Notes under the pieces: generated by a model
Database searches by the model: none
What the model was told of the DNA's origin: nothing
Seen by the model: the letters and a program-made list of their open reading frames with translations, nothing else
Shown here: positions 5,834 to 11,884 of the stretch, one piece after another
How the letters are laid out: each line of letters starts with the position of its first letter
How positions within the stretch are numbered: position 1 is the first letter of the stretch
Made by a program: the position numbers and the translations under genes
NCBI GenBank assembly: GCA_002772605.1
Contig: PFDS01000018.1
Span: 1 to 13,166, forward strand
Direction: 5' to 3'
Source of the DNA: Candidatus Peregrinibacteria bacterium CG10_big_fil_rev_8_21_14_0_10_49_16
GTDB taxonomy: Bacteria > Patescibacteriota > Gracilibacteria > Peribacterales > Peribacteraceae
DNA: 13,166 nt

Positions 5834-6472
5834 TATTCTTCGGTACACTCCACATGCACCGAGAAGTGCTGCGGCACAAAGGAAGATCGTTGTCACAATT
5901 TGCATAGCCACGGACTGGTGAACGAACAAGAGAACAATGACTGTGAACTCCAGAAGCGTTTTGAGTTTTCCGTACCAGTTCGCTGCATGGTTCGACAAGC
6001 CCGCCTGCCGGACGGACAGGCTCACCATGACACTCTTTCTCTTTAAGCCAAGCCCCGCACCTATCCCCTCTTCCAATTGCTTCCAGAGTGATCCACGCTG
6101 CAGTTGTGACCACACATTCACCAGGGTACTTAAGACAAGAGCAGTGATGAAGTACCATGCAAATCCCCTGCTGAATGTAAAGTACCAGAGAATCGTAAGG
6201 TTCACGATCTTATCGATGTACGGATCGAACTTCGCACCAAGATCAGACTGCAGTTTCAGATCCGCTCGCGCGACTGCGCCATCCAACCAATCGAGAAACG
6301 CGTAGAGGAAAAACGTTGCAATCCCCCACACGGCTGACCACTCATAGATGGCAATCACCGCGAACCCCAGAGGCAGGCGTAGAAGAGTAATCTGATTGGG
6401 GTGCAACCATTTCCCCACGTTCGTGAGTGGTCCTCGTGCCCATGTTTCGATGACATTGCGAATCGTGTTCAT
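5822..6472 (-). CDS. CDP-alcohol phosphatidyltransferase family protein
   Basis: A membrane enzyme of 216 residues, the size of the family, which swaps the CMP of a CDP-alcohol for another alcohol in phospholipid synthesis (PgsA-like or PIS-like; the substrate cannot be told). The catalytic signature runs D61-W-L-D64-G65-A-V-A68-R69, then G79, D83 and D87. There are nine residues between R69 and G79 where eight is usual. Several hydrophobic helices follow. Residues 148-162 (VMVSLSVRQAGLSNH) are encoded by the long palindromic repeat at 5986-6029, inserted just before the NWYGKLKT loop, where homologues should have nothing comparable. The frame is kept and downstream sequence is normal, so the gene looks functional. 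ATG 6470-6472 has a strong AAGGAG six bases upstream. It converges on rplI with stop codons overlapping by two bases. Confidence 0.9.
   Translation of the reverse strand: MNTIRNVIETWARGPLTNVGKWLHPNQITLLRLPLGFAVIAIYEWSAVWGIATFFLYAFLDWLDGAVARADLKLQSDLGAKFDPYIDKIVNLTILWYFTFSRGFAWYFITALVLSTLVNVWSQLQRGSLWKQLEEGIGAGLGLKRKSVMVSLSVRQAGLSNHAANWYGKLKTLLEFTVIVLLFVHQSVAMQIVTTIFLCAAALLGACGVYRRIKPI
5986..6029 (-). repeat. palindromic repeat, long form (copy 2), translated in frame
   Basis: The core at 5991-6024 is the exact reverse complement of the 34-base core at 383-416. The flanks differ from copy 1 (CATGG at 5986-5990, CCATG at 6025-6029) but are again complementary to each other, extending the hairpin. 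It lies wholly inside the CDP-alcohol transferase gene and contributes SLSVRQAGLSN to the protein. Confidence 0.8.
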
Positions 6473-6478
6473 GGAATT

Positions 6479-6484
6479 CTCCTT
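6479..6484 (-). promoter_or_regulatory. Shine-Dalgarno AAGGAG
   Basis: AAGGAG on the minus strand ends six bases before the ATG at 6470-6472. It fixes the start of the CDP-alcohol transferase. It is one of only two clear Shine-Dalgarno sequences in the window. Confidence 0.8.
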
Positions 6485-6513
6485 CGTAAAATTGTGAAAA
6501 ATCTACCACATGC

Positions 6514-6542
6514 AGAATATTCACAAAGATAATAGTACGCAA
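6514..6542 (-). promoter_or_regulatory. possible promoter of the CDP-alcohol transferase gene
   Basis: On the minus strand TTGCGT (6537-6542), 17 bases, then TATTCT (6514-6519). The expected start near 6507 leaves a leader of about 35 bases that carries the AAGGAG. This fits a conventional leadered gene. The hexamers are moderate matches. Confidence 0.3.
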
Positions 6543-6651
6543 GAAAGGAACCTGTTGGACCAAAGTGGATGTTTTCAGCTATCTCTCTCTTGACAGTATG
6601 TCTTTAAAAAACCTAATCTCTGCCTCCGTAATTCTTTCATCCTCACAATAT

Positions 6652-8085
6652 ATGCAAAAAATGGTAGTTCTCACACTCGTGACGCTTGCTCTTTTTCCAT
6701 TCGGCAACATGCGCGTTGCTGCTCAGGATGCAGTGCCGGTACCAGCGGAAATCTGTAATGGAAAAGATGACGACGGCAATGGACTTGCCGATGAAGGCGT
6801 CAATTGCGATCACTATTTGAGTTATCTGGTAGATAAATCGATCAATCCCATTACTGTCCTTTTAAAAGACCAATTCATCAGCTACACGGATTTCACACTA
6901 ACAACGATCGAGAGACTGTTCAATCCCGTCCGAAAGCTCCATGCAGGACTGGCATTTTCCCCACGCAGGCCAGATCTTCACTATCTTGCCTATCGCGTGA
7001 AGACCTCTGCCCCCTTCGCCCCGCGCCCTGTTCTCATTGAGAATCAATTTGAAAGACGGGAAATTCAAGTGCTAAAACCACGCTATCTTCTTGCACCTGC
7101 CGGCAAGAAGAAAATAGGAATTCCTACAGATAGGATCACATCAGCACCAGAAAACGTCCTCGCAAAACTCGCGCCATCTGTTCCACAACATGCAAACCAT
7201 TACCTGTGTTACGACATTGAACCGTACGATGTTGCCGATGAAGTGCTCCTAAGAGATCAGTTCCAAAAAAGGCTGTTCAAGGTCGTCCGAGCACTGTATC
7301 TCTGTAATCCAGCAGTCAAGAATCACAATGGTCAAGTGTACGATATCGTCGACGAGAATACTCATCTGATGTGCTACGAAGTGCTCCCGCACAATCTAGT
7401 GAATCGTCCGGTGCTGACGCACGACCAATTTGGTGTGAAAGGGATCAAAGCACTGCAAACAGAAGAACTCTGTGTCCCGACACGCAAAACCCCTCTGCAC
7501 ACAACAACCTGCACGCTTCCTGATGATAACGGAACAGCAGTTGTCTTTGATGCAAACACGACATATCACAACACGGAAAATCATCTGGTCATTGCACAAC
7601 CAACTCCAACAGGAGAGGGATTGACAGCAAATGCTCTTTTACAAAGCGGACCAGATACAGTCATTTCACGCAGCGGCACTCCAGAAACAGGAGAAACGTA
7701 TACGATCGAAACTGAAATTCTACAGCTCACGCTTTCAAGCGGCCGCGTCCTGCATGTTCCGCTTAACGGGACAATGACAACACAACCACGAACGCCGGGG
7801 GATGCCGTACAGTCGTTCGATACCGAGATGCTACAATTACAGGGGCAGCTGCCTCCAGGAGACCCTGATTTTGATCTGCTTCGTGTGACCGCAGGAGCAA
7901 GTTTTGGCCTTCCCAGTCCAGGACACACGACGCTCACTCAACTTCCTAATGGCAACTGGAATATCGACAGCTTCTTCGATATCACCTACCGCATTGACTT
8001 TATCGGAGCTCCAGGCGGACCTTTGGCTGGCCAAAGCGCCTCGGAGGTTGGCACAGTGCGTATATCACGTATGTGCCAAGAATGA
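6652..8085 (+). CDS. secreted protein with MopE-like motif, four tandem repeats and beta-rich C-terminal domain
   Basis: From ATG 6652 the protein has 477 residues. It starts with a signal peptide (MQKMVVLTLVTLALFPFGN, cleavage probably after VAA near residue 24). EICNGKDDDGNGLADEG (about 33-49) is the Asp-rich, putatively metal-binding motif of MopE-like surface proteins. Four imperfect repeats of about 43 residues follow (about 53-280), each of the form H-Y/L-x-x-Y...VLL-x-D/N-QF...LC-x-P...K. Residues about 286-477 are a Thr/Gly-rich, probably all-beta domain (TIETEILQLTLSSG, FDTEMLQLQGQLP, NWNIDSFFDITYRIDF). No catalytic motif is recognised; an exported binding or surface role is inference. 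The frame is open to GTG 6565, but the signal peptide would then sit 30 residues in. ATG 6661, with TATATG six bases upstream, is another option. It stops with TGA and a terminator follows. Confidence 0.75.
   Translation: MQKMVVLTLVTLALFPFGNMRVAAQDAVPVPAEICNGKDDDGNGLADEGVNCDHYLSYLVDKSINPITVLLKDQFISYTDFTLTTIERLFNPVRKLHAGLAFSPRRPDLHYLAYRVKTSAPFAPRPVLIENQFERREIQVLKPRYLLAPAGKKKIGIPTDRITSAPENVLAKLAPSVPQHANHYLCYDIEPYDVADEVLLRDQFQKRLFKVVRALYLCNPAVKNHNGQVYDIVDENTHLMCYEVLPHNLVNRPVLTHDQFGVKGIKALQTEELCVPTRKTPLHTTTCTLPDDNGTAVVFDANTTYHNTENHLVIAQPTPTGEGLTANALLQSGPDTVISRSGTPETGETYTIETEILQLTLSSGRVLHVPLNGTMTTQPRTPGDAVQSFDTEMLQLQGQLPPGDPDFDLLRVTAGASFGLPSPGHTTLTQLPNGNWNIDSFFDITYRIDFIGAPGGPLAGQSASEVGTVRISRMCQE
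6808..7488 (+). repeat. four tandem protein repeats within the secreted gene
   Basis: Four diverged copies begin HYLSY, HYLAY, HYLCY and HLMCY. Each continues with VLL-x-DQF, VLIENQF, VLLRDQF or VLTHDQF, and ends LFNPVRK, LLAPAGK, LCNPAVK or LCVPTRK. The last two carry a Cys pair (CY...LC); the first two have lost it (SY/AY...LF/LL). Spacing grows between copies through linkers. The same pattern occurs in exported proteins of other phyla, from memory. Confidence 0.75.
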
Positions 8086-8110
8086 AACAGTAAGATCACC
8101 ATAGAATGTA

Positions 8111-8145
8111 AACCACACTATTCTCTCTAAGAAAGTAGTGTGGTT
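8111..8145 (+). terminator. rho-independent terminator after the secreted-protein gene
   Basis: A perfect 10-base stem, AACCACACTA (8111-8120) with TAGTGTGGTT (8136-8145), a 15-base loop, then TTGTTATA. It lies 25 bases after the TGA stop. It may also stop transcription coming the other way from the tRNA, although the U-tail on that side is poorer. Confidence 0.8.
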
Positions 8146-8191
8146 TTGTTATACAACATAAAACAGTGTGTAAAATTGTACTTATGTCATT

Positions 8192-8268
8192 TGGTGGGCC
8201 AGGGTGGACTTGAACCACCGACCGCAGGTTTATAAGTCCTGTGCTCTAACCACCTGAGCTACTGGCCC
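8192..8268 (-). tRNA. tRNA-Ile, anticodon UAU, with encoded CCA
   Basis: The gene folds as a complete cloverleaf: acceptor GGGCCAG with CTGGCCC, D arm GCTC/GAGC, anticodon stem CAGGA with ACCTG (last pair A-A mismatched), loop CTTATAA, variable loop CGGTC, T arm GGTGG-TTCAAGT-CCACC, discriminator A and an encoded CCA (8192-8194). Positions 34-36 are TAT, reading AUA. The body closely follows bacterial tRNA-Ile(GAU): the D arm with AGGTGGTTAGAGC and GGTCGGTGGTTCAAGTCCAC are the same as I recall for E. coli tRNA-Ile. The usual bacterial AUA decoder instead has CAU modified to lysidine by TilS. A -10-like TATCTT is six bases before the 5' end. It is next to the CCA-adding enzyme gene on the same strand. 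Confidence 0.93.
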
Positions 8269-8274
8269 GTATCA

Positions 8275-8280
8275 AAGATA
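8275..8280 (-). promoter_or_regulatory. -10-like element abutting the tRNA
   Basis: TATCTT on the minus strand is separated by six bases (TGATAC) from the first base of the mature tRNA. Transcription from it would begin at or next to the mature 5' end. No clear -35 is seen. Read-through from cca is the alternative source of the tRNA. Confidence 0.25.
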
Positions 8281-8290
8281 CATACATAGT

Positions 8291-8311
8291 GTAGCAAAAA
8301 TCTTTTGCTAC
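8291..8311. other. hairpin between cca and the tRNA
   Basis: A perfect 9-base stem, GTAGCAAAA (8291-8299) with TTTTGCTAC (8303-8311), and a 3-base loop. There is no separate U-run after it on the minus strand, so it is at best a weak terminator for cca. It may instead be a processing or attenuation structure ahead of the tRNA. Confidence 0.4.
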
Positions 8312-8341
8312 CTCACCCTAACCCCTGCCTAAGAGAGAGGG
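8311..8341 (+). repeat. possible degenerate C-rich dispersed repeat at the cca 3' end
   Basis: CCTCACCCTAACCCC followed by AAGAGAGAGGG resembles, from memory, a common intergenic repeat in metagenomic bacteria that reads CCCTCACCCTAACCC...GGGAGAGGG. It spans the cca stop codon (8329-8331), so the last residues (FPLS) would derive from it. A related G-rich stretch lies at 12926-12950. Confidence 0.25.
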
Positions 8342-9708
8342 AAATGACGGAGGAACTCCTTCGCCTCTTTTTTCGAATTCACCTCCCCACGCACCTGTGC
8401 ATCGTGAAGTGCCTTAAGAACTTCCCCTACTTTCTCTCCGGGAGACACCTTCAAAATATGCATCACTTCATCGCCGGAAAGCAATGGTTTTTTGGGAAGC
8501 GGATGGGAGTCCAGAAAACGATTTCGATCCTGCACGATGCGATCGTACAATGCGAAGTCCGCAGGATCTGTCCCTGCAATATCAAGCCAAAAGAGCTGCA
8601 AGAGTTCCTCAAACCACGGATGGTAGTACCAGTGCGCTTTGCGCTCATCACTCATATCAAAAAATGACCCCATCATCATGTGATGGGCAATGAGCCAGCA
8701 AATCTTTTCACGGCGTTTCGCCGGACACTGGAGACGCTGCAGAGCCTTCTGTGCGAGGTCCGCGGAAACCGACGCGTGGTGATCGAAACGAATACGCTCT
8801 TCTTGCCCTGAGCTTGTCGAACGGGTGAAAGAAAATGTCTCCGCTTTCCCGCAATCGTGGAAGAGTACTGCAAGACGCACATCCTTCCCATGTTCCTCAG
8901 TAAACCCTTTCGTACAGAGCAGCATGTGTTCCCACACGTCCCCCTCATGGTGGTAATCCGCAGGCTGCGGCACACCCTTACATGCATACAACTCCGGCAA
9001 CATATACTCCAGAATGTTGAGTTCCCACAAATCCTCCAGTGCACGCGCAGAATGAGGTCCAAGAAGAATCTTATCAAGCTCTTCTAAACGACGTGAACCG
9101 GAGAGAATTTCAATATGCGACGCCAGCTCTTTGAGCGCAATGAACGTTTCTGGATGGTACTGGCCATCCAGAAGTGCACGAAAGCGCACCACACGCAGCA
9201 TACGCAGTGCGTCATGCTTGATGCGCAATGCCGGGTCGCCAATAAAACGAATGAGTTTTTCCTGCAGATCCTTCTCTCCACCGCAAGGATCGTAGAGTTC
9301 ACGCGTAATCGGATGAAAGTACACCGCGTTCACCGTGATATCGCGCCGAAGGGCATCTTGTTCACGCGAGCCAAACACGACAGCTTCCGGGCGACGTCCG
9401 TCCGATGCTGCATCATCCTCCCGAAACATAGTGATATGAAACACTTCTTTCCCCACCGTCACATGCAAACTTCCCCACTCTTTCCCCTGCACATCCACCT
9501 TGTCAAACAGAGCAATGATCTCATTTGGTAATGCGGAGGTGGCAATATCAATATCGGAAGGCTCTTGCCCGAGAAGCATGTCACGCACACATCCCCCAAC
9601 CCACCACGCATCATGCCCTGCATCCGTGAGTCTCTCGACAACTTTGTAGGCATGCTCACCATGCTTCGTACGTAACGTACGATCAACAATATTCTTCGAA
9701 AGAGACAT
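8329..9708 (-). CDS. cca: CCA-adding tRNA nucleotidyltransferase with HD domain
   Basis: A class II CCA-adding enzyme of 459 residues that builds or repairs the 3' CCA of tRNAs in the cytosol. The nucleotidyltransferase head shows VGGCVRDMLLG (37-47) and the metal-binding pair in SDIDIAT (D52, D54), then RRDITVNAVY (121-130), DPCGG and HDALRMLRVVRFRA. The RRLEELDKILL helix follows. The HD domain has YHHEGDVWEHML, then H284-D285 in LFHDCGK and later the H-x-x-x-H positions in RFDHHAS and IAHH. Between ETFSF and ERIRF the protein has TRSTSSGQ (295-302), encoded by the short palindromic repeat (8806-8825); homologues should have a shorter loop. ATG 9706-9708 is clear, with a minus-strand TGGTACAAT ending ten bases upstream. 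It is divergent from endonuclease IV by 26 bases. The nearby tRNA already encodes CCA, so in that case its role would be repair. Confidence 0.95.
   Translation of the reverse strand: MSLSKNIVDRTLRTKHGEHAYKVVERLTDAGHDAWWVGGCVRDMLLGQEPSDIDIATSALPNEIIALFDKVDVQGKEWGSLHVTVGKEVFHITMFREDDAASDGRRPEAVVFGSREQDALRRDITVNAVYFHPITRELYDPCGGEKDLQEKLIRFIGDPALRIKHDALRMLRVVRFRALLDGQYHPETFIALKELASHIEILSGSRRLEELDKILLGPHSARALEDLWELNILEYMLPELYACKGVPQPADYHHEGDVWEHMLLCTKGFTEEHGKDVRLAVLFHDCGKAETFSFTRSTSSGQEERIRFDHHASVSADLAQKALQRLQCPAKRREKICWLIAHHMMMGSFFDMSDERKAHWYYHPWFEELLQLFWLDIAGTDPADFALYDRIVQDRNRFLDSHPLPKKPLLSGDEVMHILKVSPGEKVGEVLKALHDAQVRGEVNSKKEAKEFLRHFPLS
8806..8825 (+). repeat. palindromic repeat, short form (copy 3), translated in frame
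   Basis: CCC, then TGAGCTTGTCGAA (8809-8821), then CGGG. The 13-base core equals the long form's two ends (TGAGC and TTGTCGAA) with the internal 21 bases missing, exactly seven codons. The outer CCC and GGG pair. It lies inside cca, where the reverse strand reads RSTSSGQ. Confidence 0.65.
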
Positions 9709-9718
9709 AGACGAAAAT

Positions 9719-9728
9719 ATTGTACCAT
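9719..9728. promoter_or_regulatory. overlapping divergent -10 elements for cca (-) and endonuclease IV (+)
   Basis: On the minus strand TGGTACAAT (-10 at 9719-9724, extended TG-n form) lies ten bases before the cca ATG. On the plus strand TACCAT (9723-9728) lies six bases before ATG 9735. The hexamers overlap by two bases, so the promoters would exclude each other. No convincing -35 is visible. Confidence 0.35.
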
Positions 9729-9734
9729 GAGCGC

Positions 9735-10562
9735 ATGTTGCAATTTGCCGTACCCGGATCTCCGCGTTCCACTCCCGGATCCGGAGGAACCATTGCCGGC
9801 CTGAAACGCACGGCAGAACTGGGACTCACCGCCATGGAAGTGGAATGGGTGCAACGCGTCCCGAGTAACACAGAGCACATAGAACACATCGGAAAAGTCG
9901 CGCACGATCTTGGAATTACACTCACTGTTCATGCTCCATACTTTGTGAATCTCAACTCCCGTGAACCGGAGAAACTTCTCGCCAGCAAAAAACGCGTCCT
10001 TCACGCACTCACTATGGCAGAGATTATGGGTGCGGTCTCTGTCTGCGTTCATCCCGCCTTCTATCTCACGCACGATCAAAAAGACACATACGAACACGTG
10101 CGCAGAGCAACGCAGTCCATTCTGAAGCAGAAAAAGCAATTCTTTCCCAACGTCAATCTCGCATTCGAAACGATGGGAAAACACTCGCAGTTCGGCACCC
10201 TTGAAGAGGTACTCACACTCAGCCAAGAATTTGATATCTATCCCTGCATCGACCCCGCGCATCTCCATGCTCGCAGTAATGGAGCCCTCAACTCCGTACG
10301 TGAATGGAATACAATGTTTGATCAGTATACCCAGGCTCTCGGCAAAAAATCTCTTAAGAATATGCATCTGCATTTTTCCGGAATCGCCTACGGACCAAAG
10401 GGAGAAAAACATCACCTCCCCCTCCAAAACAGTGATGCAAAATGGAAGGACTTTATTGCAGTATTAGCGGAAAAAAAGGTTGGTGGCGTCTGTGTATGTG
10501 AATCACCACTCATGGAAGACGATACGCTGCTCATGCAAAAGCAGTATGACATTTTTAATTAA
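9735..10562 (+). CDS. nfo: endonuclease IV-like AP endonuclease (TIM barrel)
   Basis: 275 residues, the normal length of the endonuclease IV family, which cleaves DNA 5' of abasic sites during base-excision repair using three metal ions. The metal ligands are in order: H66 in VHAPYFVNLNS, H106 in VHPAFY, E145 in AFETMG, D173 and H176 in CIDPAHLHAR, H211 or H213 in MHLHFSG, the E-x-H of GEKHH (D-x-H in E. coli, so Asp to Glu), and E256 in CESP. The segment HFSGIAYGPKGEKHHLPL looks like the archaeal-type branch rather than E. coli Nfo. ATG 9735 is chosen; TTG 9720 extends the frame by five codons but lies among promoter elements. There is no Shine-Dalgarno sequence. It is divergent from cca. 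A very AT-rich gap follows the TAA stop. Confidence 0.9.
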   Translation: MLQFAVPGSPRSTPGSGGTIAGLKRTAELGLTAMEVEWVQRVPSNTEHIEHIGKVAHDLGITLTVHAPYFVNLNSREPEKLLASKKRVLHALTMAEIMGAVSVCVHPAFYLTHDQKDTYEHVRRATQSILKQKKQFFPNVNLAFETMGKHSQFGTLEEVLTLSQEFDIYPCIDPAHLHARSNGALNSVREWNTMFDQYTQALGKKSLKNMHLHFSGIAYGPKGEKHHLPLQNSDAKWKDFIAVLAEKKVGGVCVCESPLMEDDTLLMQKQYDIFN

Positions 10563-10572
10563 CATAATATTA

Positions 10573-10601
10573 TTGACATTAAATTTAATTTTATATACAA
10601 G
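10573..10601 (+). promoter_or_regulatory. predicted promoter upstream of the protease gene
   Basis: TTGACA (10573-10578), 17 bases, TACAAG (10596-10601; TATACA overlaps it). It sits in a strongly AT-rich stretch (about 10555-10620). The predicted leader to ATG 10733 is about 125 bases. Two further TTGACA copies (10659-10664, 10686-10691) have no good -10 at normal spacing. Confidence 0.35.
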
Positions 10602-10717
10602 TGTAGTATTTTTACTTTTAAAAAGACTCTCTTTAGCATGCGAAGTCATGGTGACAAATTGACAAGAAAAGTCATCATGTGATCTTTGACAGGACTGGCA
10701 GAGTACAACAAAACGAA

Positions 10718-10723
10718 AAGGAG
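10718..10723 (+). promoter_or_regulatory. Shine-Dalgarno AAGGAG of the protease gene
   Basis: AAGGAG lies nine bases before ATG 10733 and fixes that start against the longer frame open from 10679. It contrasts with most genes in the window, which have none. Confidence 0.8.
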
Positions 10724-10732
10724 AAGTCCATC

Positions 10733-11785
10733 ATGAAAACTCTTCGCTACGCTTTTGCGGCGGCCTTCGCGGTCGCACTTCTGATTCCCATGACCGGCGT
10801 CGCGTTGGCTCAAGACAAGGCTGACGCGAAGAAGCCGGCTGAAAAACTCGTGCAGAAACTGCCGAGCAAGGCGGAACTGCCGAACTACTTCCAGTCGATT
10901 TCGTACACGGTGCATTCCCGCTCCGGTTGGTACGGCACCCAGGGATCGTCCACCGCGTTCGTTCGCGGTGACACGACGCTCCTCTGGACCGCAGGTCACG
11001 TCATCGACAACCTGCGATCGACTCGTGAAGTCCTTCATAAGGGCAGCAAGAAAACGGTCGTCGAGTGGCAGGATGCACAGATCGTCCGGGAGTACAACCA
11101 GGACGGTCGTCGCGTCGGCAAGGTCGAAATGGACTGCGAAGTCCTCGCATTCAGCGATGCAGACCACGGCGAAGACCTCGCCATTCTGCGCGTGCGGGCC
11201 AAGAACTTCACCAAGGATTCGGTGCATTTCTACCTCGACGACGAGATTCCCGGCGTGAGCACGCGTGTGATCCACGTGGGTTCACTCCTCGGCCAGATCG
11301 GCTCGAACTCCGTCACGGATGGTGTGGTGTCTCAGACCGGCCGTATCTTCACTTGGAGTTTCGGCAAGGTCTACGACCAGACGTCGGCTCCGTCGTTCCC
11401 CGGCTCGTCCGGTGGCGGCATCTTCCTCGAAGACGGTCGCTACATCGGAATGCTGGTGCGTGGTGCAGGCGAGTCCTTCGGACTCTACGTGCCCGTTCGA
11501 CGCATCCGGAGCTGGGCCAAGGAAATCGACATGGAATGGGCGCTCGATCCGCGCGTGCCGATGCCTTCGGAGAAGGATCTGAAGAAGTTGATCCAGGGTA
11601 ACCTGGGCACCGGTCTTCCGTCCGACTCCAAGTCGGATCCGCACGCGAAATCCAAAAGCCTCCGTGTCCGGTACTTCCTGACCGGCAACCCCGTCCCTTC
11701 CAGCGTCACGAGCGAGCAGCTGCAGGCCATGCAGGCATGCATTGCCGAACAGACCAAGCTCGCGGACAAGTTCAGCGGCAAGTAA
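10733..11785 (+). CDS. secreted trypsin-like (chymotrypsin-fold) serine protease
   Basis: 350 residues. A signal peptide (MKTLRYAFAAAFAVALLIPM, cleavage likely after GVALA at 26) is followed by a polar linker. The protease domain covers about residues 55-265 with the full triad: H89 in LLWTAGHVI, D148 in GEDLAIL and S226 in FPGSSGGGIF. A Lys/Ser-rich tail contains no PDZ domain, so it is unlike a full HtrA/DegP. The target is unknown; it acts outside the cytoplasm. Base use is unlike the neighbours: codons end mostly in C or G (CTC, CTG, AAG, GTC, TCG). The row 11401-11460 is 39/60 G+C by my count, against 30/60 for 12361-12420 in gap. It has its own promoter region, a strong AAGGAG and a terminator. 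Together this suggests recent acquisition, possibly from a GC-rich donor, or contamination or chimerism in assembly. Confidence 0.9.
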   Translation: MKTLRYAFAAAFAVALLIPMTGVALAQDKADAKKPAEKLVQKLPSKAELPNYFQSISYTVHSRSGWYGTQGSSTAFVRGDTTLLWTAGHVIDNLRSTREVLHKGSKKTVVEWQDAQIVREYNQDGRRVGKVEMDCEVLAFSDADHGEDLAILRVRAKNFTKDSVHFYLDDEIPGVSTRVIHVGSLLGQIGSNSVTDGVVSQTGRIFTWSFGKVYDQTSAPSFPGSSGGGIFLEDGRYIGMLVRGAGESFGLYVPVRRIRSWAKEIDMEWALDPRVPMPSEKDLKKLIQGNLGTGLPSDSKSDPHAKSKSLRVRYFLTGNPVPSSVTSEQLQAMQACIAEQTKLADKFSGK

Positions 11786-11813
11786 ATCCTACTCCACCAG
11801 TCCTGTCATACAC

Positions 11814-11838
11814 ACCCCGACACTCGTCGTGTCGGGGT
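11814..11838 (+). terminator. terminator hairpin after the protease gene
   Basis: A perfect 10-base stem, ACCCCGACAC (11814-11823) with GTGTCGGGGT (11829-11838), and loop TCGTC. It is followed by ATTTAAGAATCTT, a weak U-tail. It separates the protease from gap. Confidence 0.7.
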
Positions 11839-11869
11839 ATTTAAGAATCTTCGTGACTATTTTTCCTCG

Positions 11870-11878
11870 TGTTACAAT
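11870..11878 (+). promoter_or_regulatory. extended -10 promoter of gap, leaderless
   Basis: TGTTACAAT is an extended -10 (TG-n-TACAAT). Six bases then lead to ATG 11885, so the mRNA should start at or beside the start codon. No good -35 is seen, which is usual for extended -10 promoters. Confidence 0.5.
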
Positions 11879-11884
11879 CTCAGT

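Noticed and set aside
5986..6029. Sequencing error or chimera as the origin of the extra residues in the CDP-alcohol transferase
   Set aside because: The same 34 bases occur intact 5.6 kb away and the frame continues normally on both sides.
6590..6619. TTGACA with TAATCT 18 bases later as promoter of the secreted gene
   Set aside because: The -10 matches only three of six positions; kept only as a weak argument for a start downstream of 6565.
9459..10427. Minus-strand open frame of 322 codons across endonuclease IV and the cca start
   Set aside because: It is antisense to one well-supported gene and out of frame with another, with no recognisable domain.
10659..10691. Two extra TTGACA hexamers upstream of the protease
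   Set aside because: Neither has a reasonable -10 at 16-18 bases; only the copy at 10573 does.
10646..11275. Minus-strand frame of 209 codons opposite the protease
   Set aside because: Long antisense frames are expected opposite GC-rich genes, and no start signal is seen.
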